The notes beneath the pieces are model-generated. The model did not search any database, was not told the DNA's origin, and saw nothing but the letters and a program-made list of their open reading frames with translations. The position numbers and the translations under genes were made by a program. Positions 1 through 11,838 of a stretch of 64,000 nucleotides of DNA are shown here, piece by piece. The stretch's first letter is position 1. Each line of letters begins with the position of its first letter. The DNA is from Dactylis glomerata. Taxonomy: Eukaryota > Streptophyta > Magnoliopsida > Poales > Poaceae. Location: positions 868,001 to 932,000 of the forward strand of contig QXEO01000342.1 in assembly GCA_007115705.1 (NCBI GenBank), read 5' to 3'.

Positions 1-1464
1 ACGCACTGCTGCTCCAACAAAACGTCTCCGAGGTGTTCTAACAAAACTGTGGCTGACTACCCGCGGCACCGTATGTACCGGAACACGATCAACACCACCG
101 TCATCGGTCTGAACACCCATGCCAACACGAACTGGAAGTGGAACACATGGAATACATCCTGACATATCCTTCCCTTCATCAATATAAGGCTTGACTTCAA
201 CTGACTTGTCACTAACAAGAACAACTGGCTTGTCATCTACAGGCTTGGCTGAAACAATATTACCACTGACGCTATTTGCATCATGCTCCTCATGCTGCGG
301 CGTAGCTAGCCCAGATTTTGGCTTAGCCTTGCGCAACTTTGCCTTGTGTACCACCAGCTCAACATCAGACTTTATTTGATCATCCTTCATAGGTTTCAAA
401 GTCCGCTGTTTGCCATCATGCACAAAAGAATATGTATTTGCTCTCCCAGCATGCATAGCATTTCGATCATACGGCCATGGACGTCCAAGTAACAGCCCAC
501 ACACTTCCAATGGTAACACATCGCATTCTACCTCATCAACATAGTCATCAACTGTAAATGGCACACGCACCTTGTGAGTAATCTTCAGCATACCGTAGCT
601 ATTAATCCACTCAACATGCCTTGGTTCTGGAATACGCCATGTGGATAAACCCAAAGCCTCCACAACTGACTTGCTAATGCCATTACAGTAACTACCACTG
701 TCAATCATCAACTTGCATGCTTTGCCTTTGATTATGCACGGCGCCTGAAATAAATTCCATCGCTGGCCTCTATCCGCTGTCATACAAGTCTCACCATGTA
801 CCCTTTTGAGTTGCATATTTAGCCCACTCAATGGTACAACCTCCTCTATGACATCCTTGACAACATCAGCCTTGACAACATCAACCACTGACAATTCAGA
901 ATTCATGGCTGCCACCTTGCTAATTGTCGGCAATGGAACAACTATCAACTTCTCAGGAGTAGTCACAGCTGTCGCGACCTTCGGTATAGGAGCTATGCTC
1001 TTGCCAACATCCTCTATCCCATGCACAACCTTGGGTGGCTGCTTAATTACTTGTATGGGTACCATGGGCTTTCGAGAAGGAACCACAGTGCTAGAAGGGA
1101 TAAAGCACTCTCGCAGAAATTTCCTGAAATTCACCCAAGTTGCAGAGGTAATGCTCTTCTCCCGCAATGCTTTATGCCACCAACTGTATAGCCTGTCATC
1201 CACGCGTTGGTCTGCTAGAGCCAAACATGTAGAATCATTCATGTCGTGATCATAGGTAGCACATCTGTAGAAACCCTGTAGCATATGATGTTCCCATGAC
1301 TCAAACTATTCAGCTGTTGCATCGTTGTTCAGTTGCCAATTGATCCCATATTCATCATATGCTAAAACACCATCCAGCAGGTCAAGATAGTCATTGAAAA
1401 TATCGCTAGATTTCTTGCCCTTGTGACACCTGTAGCCATAATAATCAACCAGAAAAGAATCCAT
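1..1464 (-). pseudogene. Retropepsin-domain ORF of R1 (partial, one internal stop)
   Basis: Read on the minus strand from an ATG at 1464 to the window edge, one frame stays open except for a TAG at 1306-1308. The N-terminal third looks gag-like (a W-rich stretch resembling SWEHHMLQGF, then YSWWHKALRE). The second part is a retroviral aspartyl protease: an intact catalytic triad in MIDSGSYCNGIS (triad codons at 694-702), followed about 75 residues later by the flap-side motif LLLGRPW near 475-495. Downstream is a Lys/Val-rich, low-complexity tail. No RT follows within the window, but the frame is truncated by the edge, so its absence is not proven. The codon lost to TAG suggests this copy is inactive. 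Confidence 0.75.
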
Positions 1465-2207
1465 CGTGTACCTCTTGGTCCGTCACACCAAAATCTGAAA
1501 TAACGTGTGTACCAAACCCAGCCTTCACTGATTGTTCAATACAAAACAATTTCACCTGTAATTTTCCTTGCAGCTATTGGTATTGATTAGTATCTGTCTA
1601 AATTGTAGTCAAACCAGCGAACTGAAACTGACCAAAAAAAACCAAAACTGGGGAGCGATCCGGGCGCCCGACCACAGAGATGGTCTGAGGTCTAGCGAGC
1701 GTCCCCGGCCGCGTCTGTGTGCTGGACGTGATCAAGAAGGACGATGCCGCGCTGGACTTGGGCCTCGTCACCAACTGGGCCACGTCGCCTTGCCTGCGCA
1801 CGGAGATCGAAGAGGGAAGCAGCGCTTGACGATCAGAACAGGACTTGGTCGAGGGAACGCGCGGTCGGCCAGCTGTTGGGCCGTGATCTTTGGCTGGGCC
1901 TCGGTCGCTGTGGGCCGGTCGCTGCCTGGGGCGGCCAACAAGCAGCAGCCGGAACCCCTCGATCGCGAGGATGAGTCGATCGCGGAGAGTCTGGCGGCGG
2001 CGAACTCCCTTCTTCTTATTTTTTTTCTCCTCTTTCTTTCAATCGATCTGCCCGAGAACGCCTCGATCAGATCTTGCAGAACAATCCGCCAAGAACAATC
2101 TGCCAACCTCACCTTGCCAATTTGCTAATCAAAACCAGCCGATCTAAAAATTGATCGAGGAAGAACAATCCGCAGATCAACAGAAAATACTCGCCGTGAT
2201 TAACCCA
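1465..2207 (-). other. R1 5' leader, no gene seen
   Basis: Stretch between the LTR and the first ATG of R1. It is GC-rich at 1640-1960 and T-rich near 2010-2045. Short ORFs on both strands have no recognisable domain and are treated as chance. Confidence 0.55.
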
Positions 2208-2221
2208 GTAATCTGATACCA
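2208..2221 (-). other. Primer-binding site of R1
   Basis: On the minus strand the LTR end TATCA is followed after two bases by TGGTATCAGATTAC, complementary to the 3' end of an initiator-tRNA-Met-like primer, as is usual for many plant Gypsy elements. Confidence 0.8.
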
Positions 2222-2223
2222 CA

Positions 2224-2711
2224 TGATAAGGATCACGCCGGTGATCCTATGAGTTTTGTCCCGATCTTTCACAGCGAGTCAACCAGATAGAAATCTTCCA
2301 ATAACGCGAAGAACATCACCTGAAGACGAGGAACGAATCCAGCAAGCAATGTGATGAAGATCACCACGCCTCAAACCTAAGCCTGATAATTCTTGATGAA
2401 CACAAGAACCCTCGCAGCAATCTTTATTTGATAACACGGTAGCGCGTTTCCCCGGAGGGATGATACACGGTGTAGCACACGATAGTTTTAAACTAAACAA
2501 CTGAACTCCTTAAACCCTAGACGGCTGGCCTCCTTATATAGATGGCCAGAAAACTATTGGGCTTGGACAAGCCCAAACCCAAAACACAAATAATTCTAAG
2601 TGGACCATAACATGACCTAGCACACAGAATAACATAAGCAGATATGTAAATTGCTGACACAACCTTAGACTAAATTATTCCATATCGTAGGTCGTCCTGG
2701 CATGCCAATCA
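2224..2711 (-). repeat. 5' LTR of R1
   Basis: 488 bp; in minus orientation it begins TGATTGGC and ends CCTTATCA. A TATA box lies at 2534-2541 (TATATAAG). The U3 half is clearly similar to the solo LTR at 49242-49870 (shared segments near 2640-2700 and 2520-2580); the U5 half differs except for the terminal GAAAGATCGGG motif. Confidence 0.8.
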
Positions 2712-2770
2712 GCAACGAACTTCCCTCATCTTGGTGGAGTCCTGAAATTGGGCTTCACCTCCTCCTTCAT

Positions 2771-3134
2771 GAGGCTGGGCGGCTAGGGTTAGGGAGGCTG
2801 AAAATTATGTAGAACTTTTAGTTCAAGTTATCACCGTCCCTCTGGGATCAGCGTGTGTGACGGCGTCTCAGACGTTCGTCTAGTTATCTATCAATAAAGA
2901 CAAGAGAGTTCTTGAATTGTCAAGAGTAATCCTGTGTGCGTGAAGGTCCTTGAATCTGTCAAGGGTTGTCGACCTATTGGCGTGTTGATTCAGCGTGAGG
3001 TTCGTCGTTCATCATCGAGTTTCTCGCAGGATTGGCGTTCCCCAATTTTCAGGTCACGTGTTTCGCTCACATGATTATAAGATCTATCAGATCAGGAGGT
3101 GCATCGTGAAAGATCGGGCAAACACTCTTTATCA
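2771..3134 (+). repeat. LTR fragment, opposite orientation to R1
   Basis: Near-match to the reverse complement of the right two-thirds of the solo LTR at 49242-49870, ending in the same GAAAGATCGGGC...TATCA terminus. It starts just downstream of where the TATA box would be, so U3 is missing. Bases 2712-2770 between it and R1 are unassigned. Confidence 0.75.
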
Positions 3135-3188
3135 GGCAACTTAAGTAAACTGACAATTTTGTTCCCCAACCCTATAATGATTGCTTAG
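3135..3188. other. Short unassigned junction
   Basis: Between an LTR fragment and the start of element A's LTR. Nothing recognisable. Confidence 0.4.
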
Positions 3189-3730
3189 TGTAACAAGGTG
3201 TAGAGCAGGGGTTGTTTCGGTAGTTTAGTTTGACAAGGTCCTGTATTGGGTCTGCTAGATTGACCATGCAAAAGCACTTTAAACGGAATTTCCTCATCAG
3301 TCAGAAATGGAAATTCAATTTCCATGCCTATTCGCCGGAAAACACCGTTGCTGACAAGGGTATGACTAACAAGGCCCATGATGTTGGTACCCCTGAGGTT
3401 TATTCGGGTTAAGGCCCCTTTGAAACATAGGCCCGAGATAAAGGTCGAAGTATAGTTGTAGTCAAATATGGAAACTACATTGTAAAACATCATGTATGAC
3501 TAATTTGTATCAGACCCGATCGGATCCTCGAGACCTGGCCACCTATAAATAGGGGCCAGAAGAAGCCGACTAGGGATACATCGAGATTGAGATGATAATT
3601 CCATGTTTTGTCTCAATACACATCATGTTTCGCCTTGTTTGTCTGAATCCCTACCTTCGAGTTCATTCGACGCCCTCTTCCCCGATCCTAAGTCATTAAT
3701 CTAGGACATTGCTGAGTTAAACCCTCGTGA
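3189..3730 (+). repeat. 5' LTR of element A
   Basis: Right end fixed by the primer-binding site; left end is estimated from a TG dinucleotide and weak alignment to B's LTR. A TATA box TATAAATA is at 3544-3551 in the context ACC-TATA-GGGGCCAG, which matches the equivalent place in B (52531-52538). Similarity to B's LTR is patchy, so A and B are related but not recent copies. Confidence 0.65.
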
Positions 3731-3732
3731 AT

Positions 3733-3749
3733 TGGCGCCGATCGTGGGG
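3733..3749 (+). other. Primer-binding site of element A
   Basis: TGGCGCCGATCGTGGGG follows the LTR end after two bases. The same site, one base different, follows B's LTR. It is not the tRNA-Met site used by R1, D, E, G and H; I do not assign the tRNA. Confidence 0.7.
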
Positions 3750-3767
3750 TCCTTGGGTGTTGGAATT

Positions 3768-6419
3768 ATGAATTCAAAGGTTTTTTCGCCTTCATGTGAG
3801 AACAACTAGAAGATCGACAGAAACCATATCACCTTTGGAGCCATAGATTTTCAACCACACCCACCCGCTCTGGCTCCGGTCTTTGCAAATCTGGATCAGG
3901 AGATGGATCTAACGATCGAAAGATTCAACTTTTGCATTTGATCTCTAGGCTATGTTCGCCTTTTAGATCGGATAAATTCGGGTCCGTCGGCAGGAAAAAC
4001 CGCAATCGCGGCAACTTCAGAAACCTCGGTTGGCTCATCCAGCGAGGTAAACTTGCCGGTCAGCATCAAGCCGACAAAAGGAAGCACAGTAAAGGAACTC
4101 GATGAAATCATGGAAAATCTAGACCTATAGGAATCATCAGGTTACTTGGATATGGGCTCCGACGAAAACTTTGAGAAATCACGCAGCTATTCAGAAGAGG
4201 ATTTCATGGCCTATTATGGCAATGTCTCTGGCAATTCTGAAGATACATGGAGGTCAGGGCTGGAACTCTACAATGATGAGCAAACGATCTTCTCTTAGGG
4301 TTCTAGTGGAGATATCCATAGCCAGTACCAAGTGTATGCGATAATCGATGACACTTCAGAGGAACCCGATGCTAACAATAATCCCATCATCAACCTAGAG
4401 AACGTCAGGAGAGTCGCAAACCATATGGCAGAAGGAGACACTGAAGAAACTGTGGCAGCAAGAGTCAAAGTTCAGCTCACAACAGCAGAGTGGGGTACAA
4501 TAAAGGCAGCAATAAATACCAGAGCAGCCATACCCGTCAACGCAAGAACAAAATTACTACTGGGATACCACTATGCCCTGCATCGGCAGTCACAGTAATT
4601 AGAAAAGGAAAAATGCGAGATCAGAAAAAGGAAAGGGATAGTCAGCGCAGCAAGCAAAGCTTTTCGAGCAGAGCGCGGCAACGTGTCGCACACCAATAGC
4701 GGCAGGCATCACATGCACGGCTTTTGGGTAGACAATCTTGAGCATGCCGATAGAAGAAGTTTATCACGAAATCTCGACTCATCTTTCTTATCAGTTGATG
4801 AACGAGGGAACATCATACAAAAGACACCAGGATCAGCGCTCATAGTAGCTCAAGCCTACCTATTCACCATGCAGCCAACACTTGGAGACCCTAGGGAAAG
4901 CATGCATCGGGCTGCACTGCATGGACTAGGACTAGTCGGCAATAGATTAAAACACAGAGAATAAGCGCCACATCAACACGTCTGTCCAACACATGAAAGA
5001 GGAACCTGAAAATCTTGGTCCCCGCAATTAAAAAGATCACCACACCATCACAACAGTCCTCGGCATAGGAGCAGAGGTTAACGATCCAGATCTCCATCAC
5101 CACGGCACTACAATAGCCCACGACAGGGAGGAAGCTGAAGATCCAAATCTCCAAGATATACATACGACAACGAAGACGACGAAATAGAGATGGGAGCAGC
5201 ATGCTTTACTCGCATAGTTCACAGGACGCCAATACCCAAGGGATTCAAGTTACCCCATGATCAACAGAAACACGACAGGTTGCAGGAACCACAGTAATGG
5301 CTGTCAGATTATTTGCAAGTAGTGAAGATACTCAGGGGCTCGAAGGAAACAGCAATGCAAAGCCTACAATTACAACTCACTGGGGCAGCGCGGTCATGGT
5401 TAAGTAAACTCGGTAAGGAAACAATAGGAAGTTGCAATAAGCTCGCCAAGGAATTCATAAGAAATTTCAAGTCAACCTACAAAAGGCCAGCATCAACAGA
5501 AGAAGTCAAAGGTTGCACCCAGAAACCAGGAGAGTCACTCCGCACATATATACAACACTGGAGTATAATAAAAAATTCAGCCAAAGACATCTCTGACGAG
5601 AGAGCAATCGATGCTTTTACAATCGGGCTCCATCGAGCATATTTCGTCCAGGAGATGGGCCGGATAAAACCAAAAGTAGTAGCAAAACTCATGGACATGG
5701 AATTTAGATTCACGGATGGAGAGGACGCCTATTACAACAAAAGAACAAGATCACACGAAGTTGACAGGTCACACCTGTACAGCAGCCAGAGATGAAGATC
5801 TTGAAACTACGAAAATTACAACTCTCACAGCCAGGTAGCCGCAGGATACAAGGACAACAACAATCATGGAGATGCTCGCTGGAACAGCGGGTGCCACAAC
5901 GACAACATAGATGATTTGGGTAACAATAGGCTGTTAAGGCCAAGAACCTAAAGGGATTTCAACCAATCACCCAAAGATATGCTCAATGGACAATGCCATA
6001 TGCATAATACTTACATCAACGGAAAAAGAGTCTCAAACCATGCAATGAAGGATTGCCACACTTTCATAAAACTGCAAGAGGTAGCAGAGTCAAAGCAAAT
6101 AGAAGCAAGGAACCAAGGGTACGGAGGAAACCCTGGATCAGCCGCAAATAACGCACCACCGCCAAATCAACCATCAGTAAATGGAGCTGCATGGGGGCAA
6201 GGATAGCAAATCTAGGGCTATCAAACTGAGGGAGGATATATCCCTTCAAAAGGGCACATCGCAGCAATGATACAACCCGTGCCTAAATCCAACAAAGAGC
6301 AGAAAAGAATATCTTGACAAGTTAACTTGGCAATAACCTTGCCTCCAGCGTATACAGAATTCCTACACTAGCCCGAGCAGCCAATAGAATTCAGCAGAGA
6401 AGACCACCCGATAACACGG
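3768..6419 (+). pseudogene. gag of element A, degenerate
   Basis: ATG at 3768 matches the gag start of B. The frame is broken several times; readable islands are 4332-4598, 4683-4964, 5313-5795 (capsid core with TGAARSWLSKL and NFKSTYKRP, then YIQHWSIIKNSA and FTDGEDAY) and 5979-6206. The last holds a Cys/His motif (GQCHMH ... NHAMKDCHTF) resembling the nucleic-acid-binding region of Tat gags. All islands align in order to B's gag at 52748-58330. It ends where element C inserted at the CCAGG target. Confidence 0.75.
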
Positions 6420-6424
6420 CCAGG

Positions 6425-7264
6425 TGATGACCCACAAGTATAGGGGATCACAATAGTCTTCGAGGGAAGTAAAACCCAAATTTATTGATTCGACACAAGG
6501 GGAGCCAAAGGATATTTATAAGCCTTAACAGATGAGTTGTCAATTCAGCTGCACCTGGAAACAGACTTGCTCGCAGCGGTTTCTCAGTAGCAACAGTTTT
6601 ATAGTGGTAACAATAGTAAAATAGTAGCAGCGATAGTAAAGTAAAGACAGTAACAGTATCAATAGTAAACAGTAGGATTAAATACTGTAGGCATAGGGAT
6701 GGATGAACGGGCATTGCGTGGACAAGATAATTCATGTAATAATCAAGACATGGGCAATTGCAGATAAATAAAGTTAAAGCATCCTAGTACTAAACAACTA
6801 TAGGCATGTGTTCCGTATATAGTCGTATGTGCTCGCAATGAGAAACTTGCACGACATCTTCTGTCCTACCAGCCCATTTGCAGCGGGGCCTCAAGGGAAT
6901 CTACTGGTAATTAAGGTACTCCTTTTAATAAAGTACCGGAGCAAAGCATTAACACTCAGTGAAGACATGTGATCCTCACATCACACCCATCCCCTCCGGT
7001 TATCCCAATTGCTGTCACTTTGGGGCCTCGGGTTTCGGACAACGATATATGTATACAACTTGCAGGTAAGATCATAAACAACAATTATCATCATAAAACA
7101 ATAACAAGTTCAGATCTGAGATCATGGCACTCGGGGCCAAAGTGACAAGCATTAAGCACAACAAGTTACAACAATGTCATAAGCACTAACAATATATACT
7201 AGGCAACATGCCCTAACAATCTCATAACAATTACATGAATAATCTCATCCAATCCCTACCATTC
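6425..7264 (-). repeat. 3' LTR of C, first part
   Basis: Begins TGATGACCC in plus orientation and is collinear with 46780-47617. It is interrupted after base 7264 by element D (TSD CATTC here, CTTTC at 20272-20276) and resumes at 20277. Confidence 0.9.
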
Positions 7265-8024
7265 TGATAGGGGTTGACCCCTTAGGTGTGGCCCGATCTT
7301 CACGGATTCACGAGATTTGTAGCGGGGGAAGAGGATGAACACGACAAACACGATGAACACGACACACAACTCGAAGGCAAATAGACACACACAAGATACA
7401 CACCGGTTGTCCTTGTTGGCCCGATTCACCAACTCAATAGAATCACAAGGAAGAGACTCCAAGAGTAGAATTCCTTGTGAGAGATTGACTTGCAAGGGAT
7501 AGAATTCCAGGTGGGGAAGAGACCAATCAATTGGATAGAATTACACACTCTTGTATACAAGAGATCCAAATCAAGGTAGAATTCCCCAAATAGAAGAGAT
7601 CCCAAACAAAGAGGGTGATTTCTAGATGGAAGATCTAGTAGGGTTCCCATAAGGGGTGAGGCATCATGCGAATTCTTATCTCAATTCATGTCTTTCCTAG
7701 GGAGGGGGAGAGTGACCCATATATATAGGCAACCATGAGCTAGGGGTAGTTTGGTCACTAGGGAGATAGAAAACATAGGTGGCTTCAAGGCCAAGATGGA
7801 GTTGACTCGGGCAGACCGGCTATAGCCGGTGGGGTCAGTTTAGCCGGTGTAGGACCGGCTTTAGCCGGTCTAGCTTCATCTACTGCCTCTTCTTGTGGCG
7901 CTTCCAAGCTTCTTTCCGGTGGTTCTTCTTCTTCCTTCTCTTCCACGCCTCGATGATGTCGGACTTGAGTGTGGATGTTGTTGATGCACATGATGCGGTG
8001 GTGTCCGAAAGCCACCCCGTATCA
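7265..8024 (-). repeat. 3' LTR of D
   Basis: 760 bp, closely matching 19501-20271. TATA-like element near 7719-7728 on the minus strand. It contains the perfect palindrome ACCGGCTATAGCCGGT (7815-7830) and the near-palindrome ACCGGCTTTAGCCGGT (7854-7869). The D ORF enters this LTR and stops at 7880. Confidence 0.9.
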
Positions 8025-10906
8025 TCTCCCCCCGCTTCAAAGAACGTCGTCCTCGACGTTGACTCAACATCATCATGTAGGGGAGGTAGAGGTAGGTGAT
8101 TGTACTTGGAGTGCGCCATGTGGTTGTACTTGCGAAGATTGGTTTGGCAACTCTTCAATGTTCCTTCACCTTCCATGAGGCCTACAAAGGTCACAAGCAA
8201 AGCGAAACAACACTCAAAGAGTAGCCAATTCTTAGAGTTTATGGCATGAGTTTGTGAGTAGAAGGAGGTCTCCTTACTAAGTTGTTGATGTGCTCTAGTT
8301 GTAGAAGTGTTTGATTGAAACCACTCGCGGGAGCGCATCCACCAATAATATCCATGTGTACCTACACACAACAAAGACCAAGCAAAGTATGTGTGTGCAT
8401 GATAGGGGAGCATATCATCAAGGACATGTCCATTCTTGTTCACAACACAATTAGCACAACACAAGTATAATAAAGGGAATGCATATGCAAGGTCTATGTG
8501 TAGGCCAATTGTTTGAACATCTTCCACATGTGGGAACACAAAAACTCCATCAAAATTTGAGAAGACCATGGTGTCCATCTCATGTTGAAAGATATGCATA
8601 TTATTGCGCTCAAGGCTTTGGAAAGAGCAAGTAGTCAACATCCTTGAAGCAATAAGAGGAGAGTTTGGCACGAACACATACGACAAGATGTCAAAATCAT
8701 CATCAACATGTGTGCAAACAAACCATAGGAAAGAACAAGTTTTCATCATATTTGTTGCAACACAAATCATATTCATCCAAAAGTAGAAGAAAACATCATT
8801 ATCACAAGTGGTTATGCATCCCAACCAAAAGAAAGAGCAATTTGTCAACTTATTGGATGCAACACCAATGAACTCAAAGCAGTAACACATGTGACAAGTC
8901 ATGGCCAATACAGCAATGTGGTTGCACACAAAACAAAAGAAGGAGAAATCGTTCCACATGTATGTTGCAACACATAAATCATCAATGTTCAATATCATGG
9001 GAGCATGATTGTCACAAGTGTCACAAAAGTCATCAACATGCTTGCAAAGAAACCATATGGAAGAGAAATTTTTCAATTTGTTTGATGCAAAGCATGTGAA
9101 CGGTAAGCGATTGGAGTTCGAGTTTGAACTCACAAGTATTACGCTCTCAAGAGCTTGTTTCGCCAACTCGTGTTCAATCGAGGTTGACGTTATTGTCCGA
9201 GTACCTACACACACCAAAGATAGCAAAAACAACGTGTGTGCATGGCAGATGAATACATCATCCATCATGATGCATCTCTTTGTTTGCACATCACCATTAA
9301 CATCAAGCAATATATCATAATATTCATGGTGATTATGCAAAGTATATGTGAAAACATGCTTATCATGCGGAAATGCACAATCTTCATTATTTGAGAGAGC
9401 TATGGAGGCCTTCTCATTGTCCAACATATTAACATTATTGCAAACAAAGCATTTGAAAGAGCAAGTGTTCAACATTTTGGTTTCATTAATGGAAGAATAG
9501 TGCAAGCATTGGGCACAAAACATGTTCAAAATTCTATCCATGTTGTCGACAAACCTAGGGAAAGAGCAATTGTTCGGCAACATTGTCACAACAAAAGTGT
9601 CATTGTCATCATTGCAAGCAATACATGGGAAAGAGCAATTGTTCAACTTAGTGCTTGCAATTGGAGGTAAAGTGAAGCACTCATAGCTTAGCATGTTCAT
9701 GTCCACTAGGGGAATCATGGCATCACCAACACCTATGTTGTTACCTTTGTCGACACACTCCTTTGAGGTAGGTGTTGTTGAAGTAGGTAGCTCCATGTGG
9801 CCGACATGCTCATCATCTTCTAAGCATGGTGTATTATCATCAAGTGTATGCACCATGTACATCTTCTCCAATATGGGCGTCTTGTCAACCATGGAATCTA
9901 TTGCAACATGAGAAAACACACTCAAGGTAGAGGGTAAGTTGTTAGAAATCGAAATGGCCTCACTTGACCTATCAACTACCACTCTTGTCTCGCTCGGTGT
10001 ATCACTCATGCCCTCAAAGTGGAGGCATTCACTCTTACATATAGTGGACTCACTCATCTCACATATAGTGGAGTCACTCATCTCACATATAGTGGAGTCC
10101 CTCATCTCCATGGAAAGGACATCATCATTATCCGAGCAACCTAGCAAAGAAGAAGACAACACAAGAGGAGTAGAGGTTAAGTTGTTAGAAATCAAAATGT
10201 CCTCACTCAACTCATGTGGTGTATCACTCTTGCTCTCAATGTGTATGCGGCTCTCATCCTTGCGTGGGATAGGTTTCTTCCTCTCACATAGGCTATCAAG
10301 ATGGTGTTGTTGGTTTGCTTGGTGTCGTTCTTGATTCACCATAGGTGGGGCACCATGTCGTGGTTGGCCTTGAGGTTGATGTGCCACTTGTCGCGGTTGT
10401 TCTTGAACTTGTTGAGGATGTTCATGGTGTCTTTGATGGTGATGATCATGAGACTTGGAATGCTTCTCGTGGTGATGAGACCGTCTTGTAGGAGCCTTTG
10501 CGGTGGTGGCATGTGGTATGGGAGACACCATTGGAGGAAGCATCACATCATGGCAGGACATCTCATGACTTGGCAATCTTGGAGCTCTTGTGGTGGTCCT
10601 CCTCGAGGAGTTGTCGTTGACATTCTTGTAAATGGGCTCTTCATGCCATGGACACCGTGTAGGTTGTTGGTGACGATGCTCATGGTCACCCACATGGTTG
10701 GAGCGTGAAGAAGATCTTGATGAGCTCAACCTTGTGCGATGAGCCGCAGTCCACCAAGAATCTTGAGGTTTGGGCTCTTCATGATGTTCTTGTTTGAGAC
10801 ATTCAAGTGCCTCGGCATGCTTCCTTTTGCGTATGCGTTGGCGACGGAGTTGTTCTTGGTGCTCACGTTGTCTTAAAGCTTGTTGGGTGGTGGTGTCGGT
10901 GACCAT
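7880..10906 (-). CDS. Giant Cys-rich ORF of element D (main part)
   Basis: 1008 codons without a stop, unusual for an old-looking element. I recognise no domain. Regions in order: a basic His/Arg/Gln-rich part (residues about 1-210); an acidic Ser/Thr-rich part with a three-fold 8-residue repeat (DSTICEMS) and a segment shared with element E (HFEGMSDT...TRVVVDRSSEAIS); then about eight spaced copies of a motif like A-S-N-K-L-x-N-C-S-F-x-W-F-V-C-N-H; finally a tail translated from the polypurine tract (EAGGDD) and the LTR, ending in a Lys/Arg cluster that could be nuclear-targeting. The frame extends upstream of 10906 through a TGA at 10916-10918 to the E insertion, so the ancestral protein joined the piece at 17004-17459. 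The function is unknown. Confidence 0.7.
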   Translation of the reverse strand: MVTDTTTQQALRQREHQEQLRRQRIRKRKHAEALECLKQEHHEEPKPQDSWWTAAHRTRLSSSRSSSRSNHVGDHEHRHQQPTRCPWHEEPIYKNVNDNSSRRTTTRAPRLPSHEMSCHDVMLPPMVSPIPHATTAKAPTRRSHHHEKHSKSHDHHHQRHHEHPQQVQEQPRQVAHQPQGQPRHGAPPMVNQERHQANQQHHLDSLCERKKPIPRKDESRIHIESKSDTPHELSEDILISNNLTSTPLVLSSSLLGCSDNDDVLSMEMRDSTICEMSDSTICEMSESTICKSECLHFEGMSDTPSETRVVVDRSSEAISISNNLPSTLSVFSHVAIDSMVDKTPILEKMYMVHTLDDNTPCLEDDEHVGHMELPTSTTPTSKECVDKGNNIGVGDAMIPLVDMNMLSYECFTLPPIASTKLNNCSFPCIACNDDNDTFVVTMLPNNCSFPRFVDNMDRILNMFCAQCLHYSSINETKMLNTCSFKCFVCNNVNMLDNEKASIALSNNEDCAFPHDKHVFTYTLHNHHEYYDILLDVNGDVQTKRCIMMDDVFICHAHTLFLLSLVCVGTRTITSTSIEHELAKQALESVILVSSNSNSNRLPFTCFASNKLKNFSSIWFLCKHVDDFCDTCDNHAPMILNIDDLCVATYMWNDFSFFCFVCNHIAVLAMTCHMCYCFEFIGVASNKLTNCSFFWLGCITTCDNDVFFYFWMNMICVATNMMKTCSFLWFVCTHVDDDFDILSYVFVPNSPLIASRMLTTCSFQSLERNNMHIFQHEMDTMVFSNFDGVFVFPHVEDVQTIGLHIDLAYAFPLLYLCCANCVVNKNGHVLDDMLPYHAHTYFAWSLLCVGTHGYYWWMRSREWFQSNTSTTRAHQQLSKETSFYSQTHAINSKNWLLFECCFALLVTFVGLMEGEGTLKSCQTNLRKYNHMAHSKYNHLPLPPLHDDVESTSRTTFFEAGGDDTGWLSDTTASCASTTSTLKSDIIEAWKRRKKKNHRKEAWKRHKKRQ
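10037..10108 (-). repeat. Three 24-bp tandem repeats inside the D ORF
   Basis: Units at 10037-10060, 10061-10084 and 10085-10108, each encoding a variant of DSTICEMS. The unit is a multiple of three, so the frame is kept. Confidence 0.9.
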
Positions 10907-10990
10907 GTCGGTGAGTCATAAATTAGTGAAGCTAGAAGTATATTGCGGACACCGTCTTGAAGGTTGTCGAGGAAGATCATGTTGGCCTTG

Positions 10991-11820
10991 TGATGAGGAT
11001 ACAATCATGGATCATGCTGATTTTGAGTGTTTGAGCTGGAAGGAAATATTGAGTCTAATTGATGATTATTATAAGGTGAATTCTTTCCTAGTTGAAAAGA
11101 ATGTCTTGATATCTCCGAATTATATACTACCTAAATCAATGTAATATGTTGTATTTAGGTATGTCATTTGTCAAGATATCGCCAGCGGGAGGAGAGGGAG
11201 GACGGCGATCGAGAGACAAGTGGAGATCAAGTCTGAATGAGCACGAGCACGTGATGGCGCACTAGGACTGCCTTCAACATGATGTCTACACGTCTAAGGC
11301 GCGCTATACACATGGCCTGCGTGCTAAAATTAGGCCGAACCCATATATGGGTCGATATGTACCCGTTTGAGTTGAACCGAGTCAGTTTGGGCCCAAACCA
11401 GGCAGGTTTTGGGCCAAGTCAAAGCTGAGGACGCCCGGCCACCTATAAGTACCCCTGGGCGCCTCCTCAATTAGGGTTAGACCACGTTTAGACCAAAGAT
11501 TACTTCATTGAACTGCTGTAAGCATTCATCTGAATTCCTCCGCACCAATTCATCTGGATTTGGTGATATACTACTGCAAGTTTAGTGTGATCTGTTGTTC
11601 CATTGGGAATCAGTAGATTGCAAACTACCATTTCGTGGTCGACGGCTACGTGCGCAAGTGTGTGGAGTCGTGAATATCCTACAGGGTTTGAGAGCTGTTG
11701 CATTGGCATCAGGGTTCAAGCGAGGAGAGTTCATTGGTGACACCAAGTTATCCCCGACAATCATCCGCTGCCATCATCACCATCGCGTCGCTCACGAGAA
11801 GATCGGGCCACCCCATATCA
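10991..11820 (+). repeat. 5' LTR of E
   Basis: Begins TGATGAGGAT and ends CCCCATATCA. TATA-like TATAAGTA at 11454-11461. The first about 150 bp contain the coding tail that the 3' LTR adds to the E ORF. Confidence 0.9.
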
Positions 11821-11823
11821 TCT

Positions 11824-11838
11824 TGGTATCAGATTTCC
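11824..11838 (+). other. Primer-binding site of E
   Basis: TGGTATCAGATTTCC, three bases after the LTR end; same class as R1, D, G and H. Confidence 0.8.

Larger units (their letters stand above)
1..2711 (-). mobile_element. R1: RT-less LTR retrotransposon, runs off left edge
   Basis: Minus-strand LTR element whose 5' end lies to the right. Seen: an LTR at 2224-2711, a TGGTATCAGA primer-binding site just inside it (2208-2221), a leader, then an ORF with a retropepsin domain that continues to base 1. The 3' LTR is outside the window. No RT or integrase is visible in the portion present. LTR ends (TGAT...ATCA) and primer-binding site match elements D, E, G and H here. The five bases beyond the LTR (2712-2716, GCAAC) are the expected right TSD, but the left partner is not in the window. 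Confidence 0.8.

Noticed and set aside
10037..10108. Regular 24-bp repeats resembling a CRISPR array
   Set aside because: Directly adjacent units with no spacers, inside an ORF in plant DNA.
11824..11838. tRNA-like sequence
   Set aside because: Only the primer-binding complement of a tRNA 3' end; no cloverleaf nearby, here or at the other sites.
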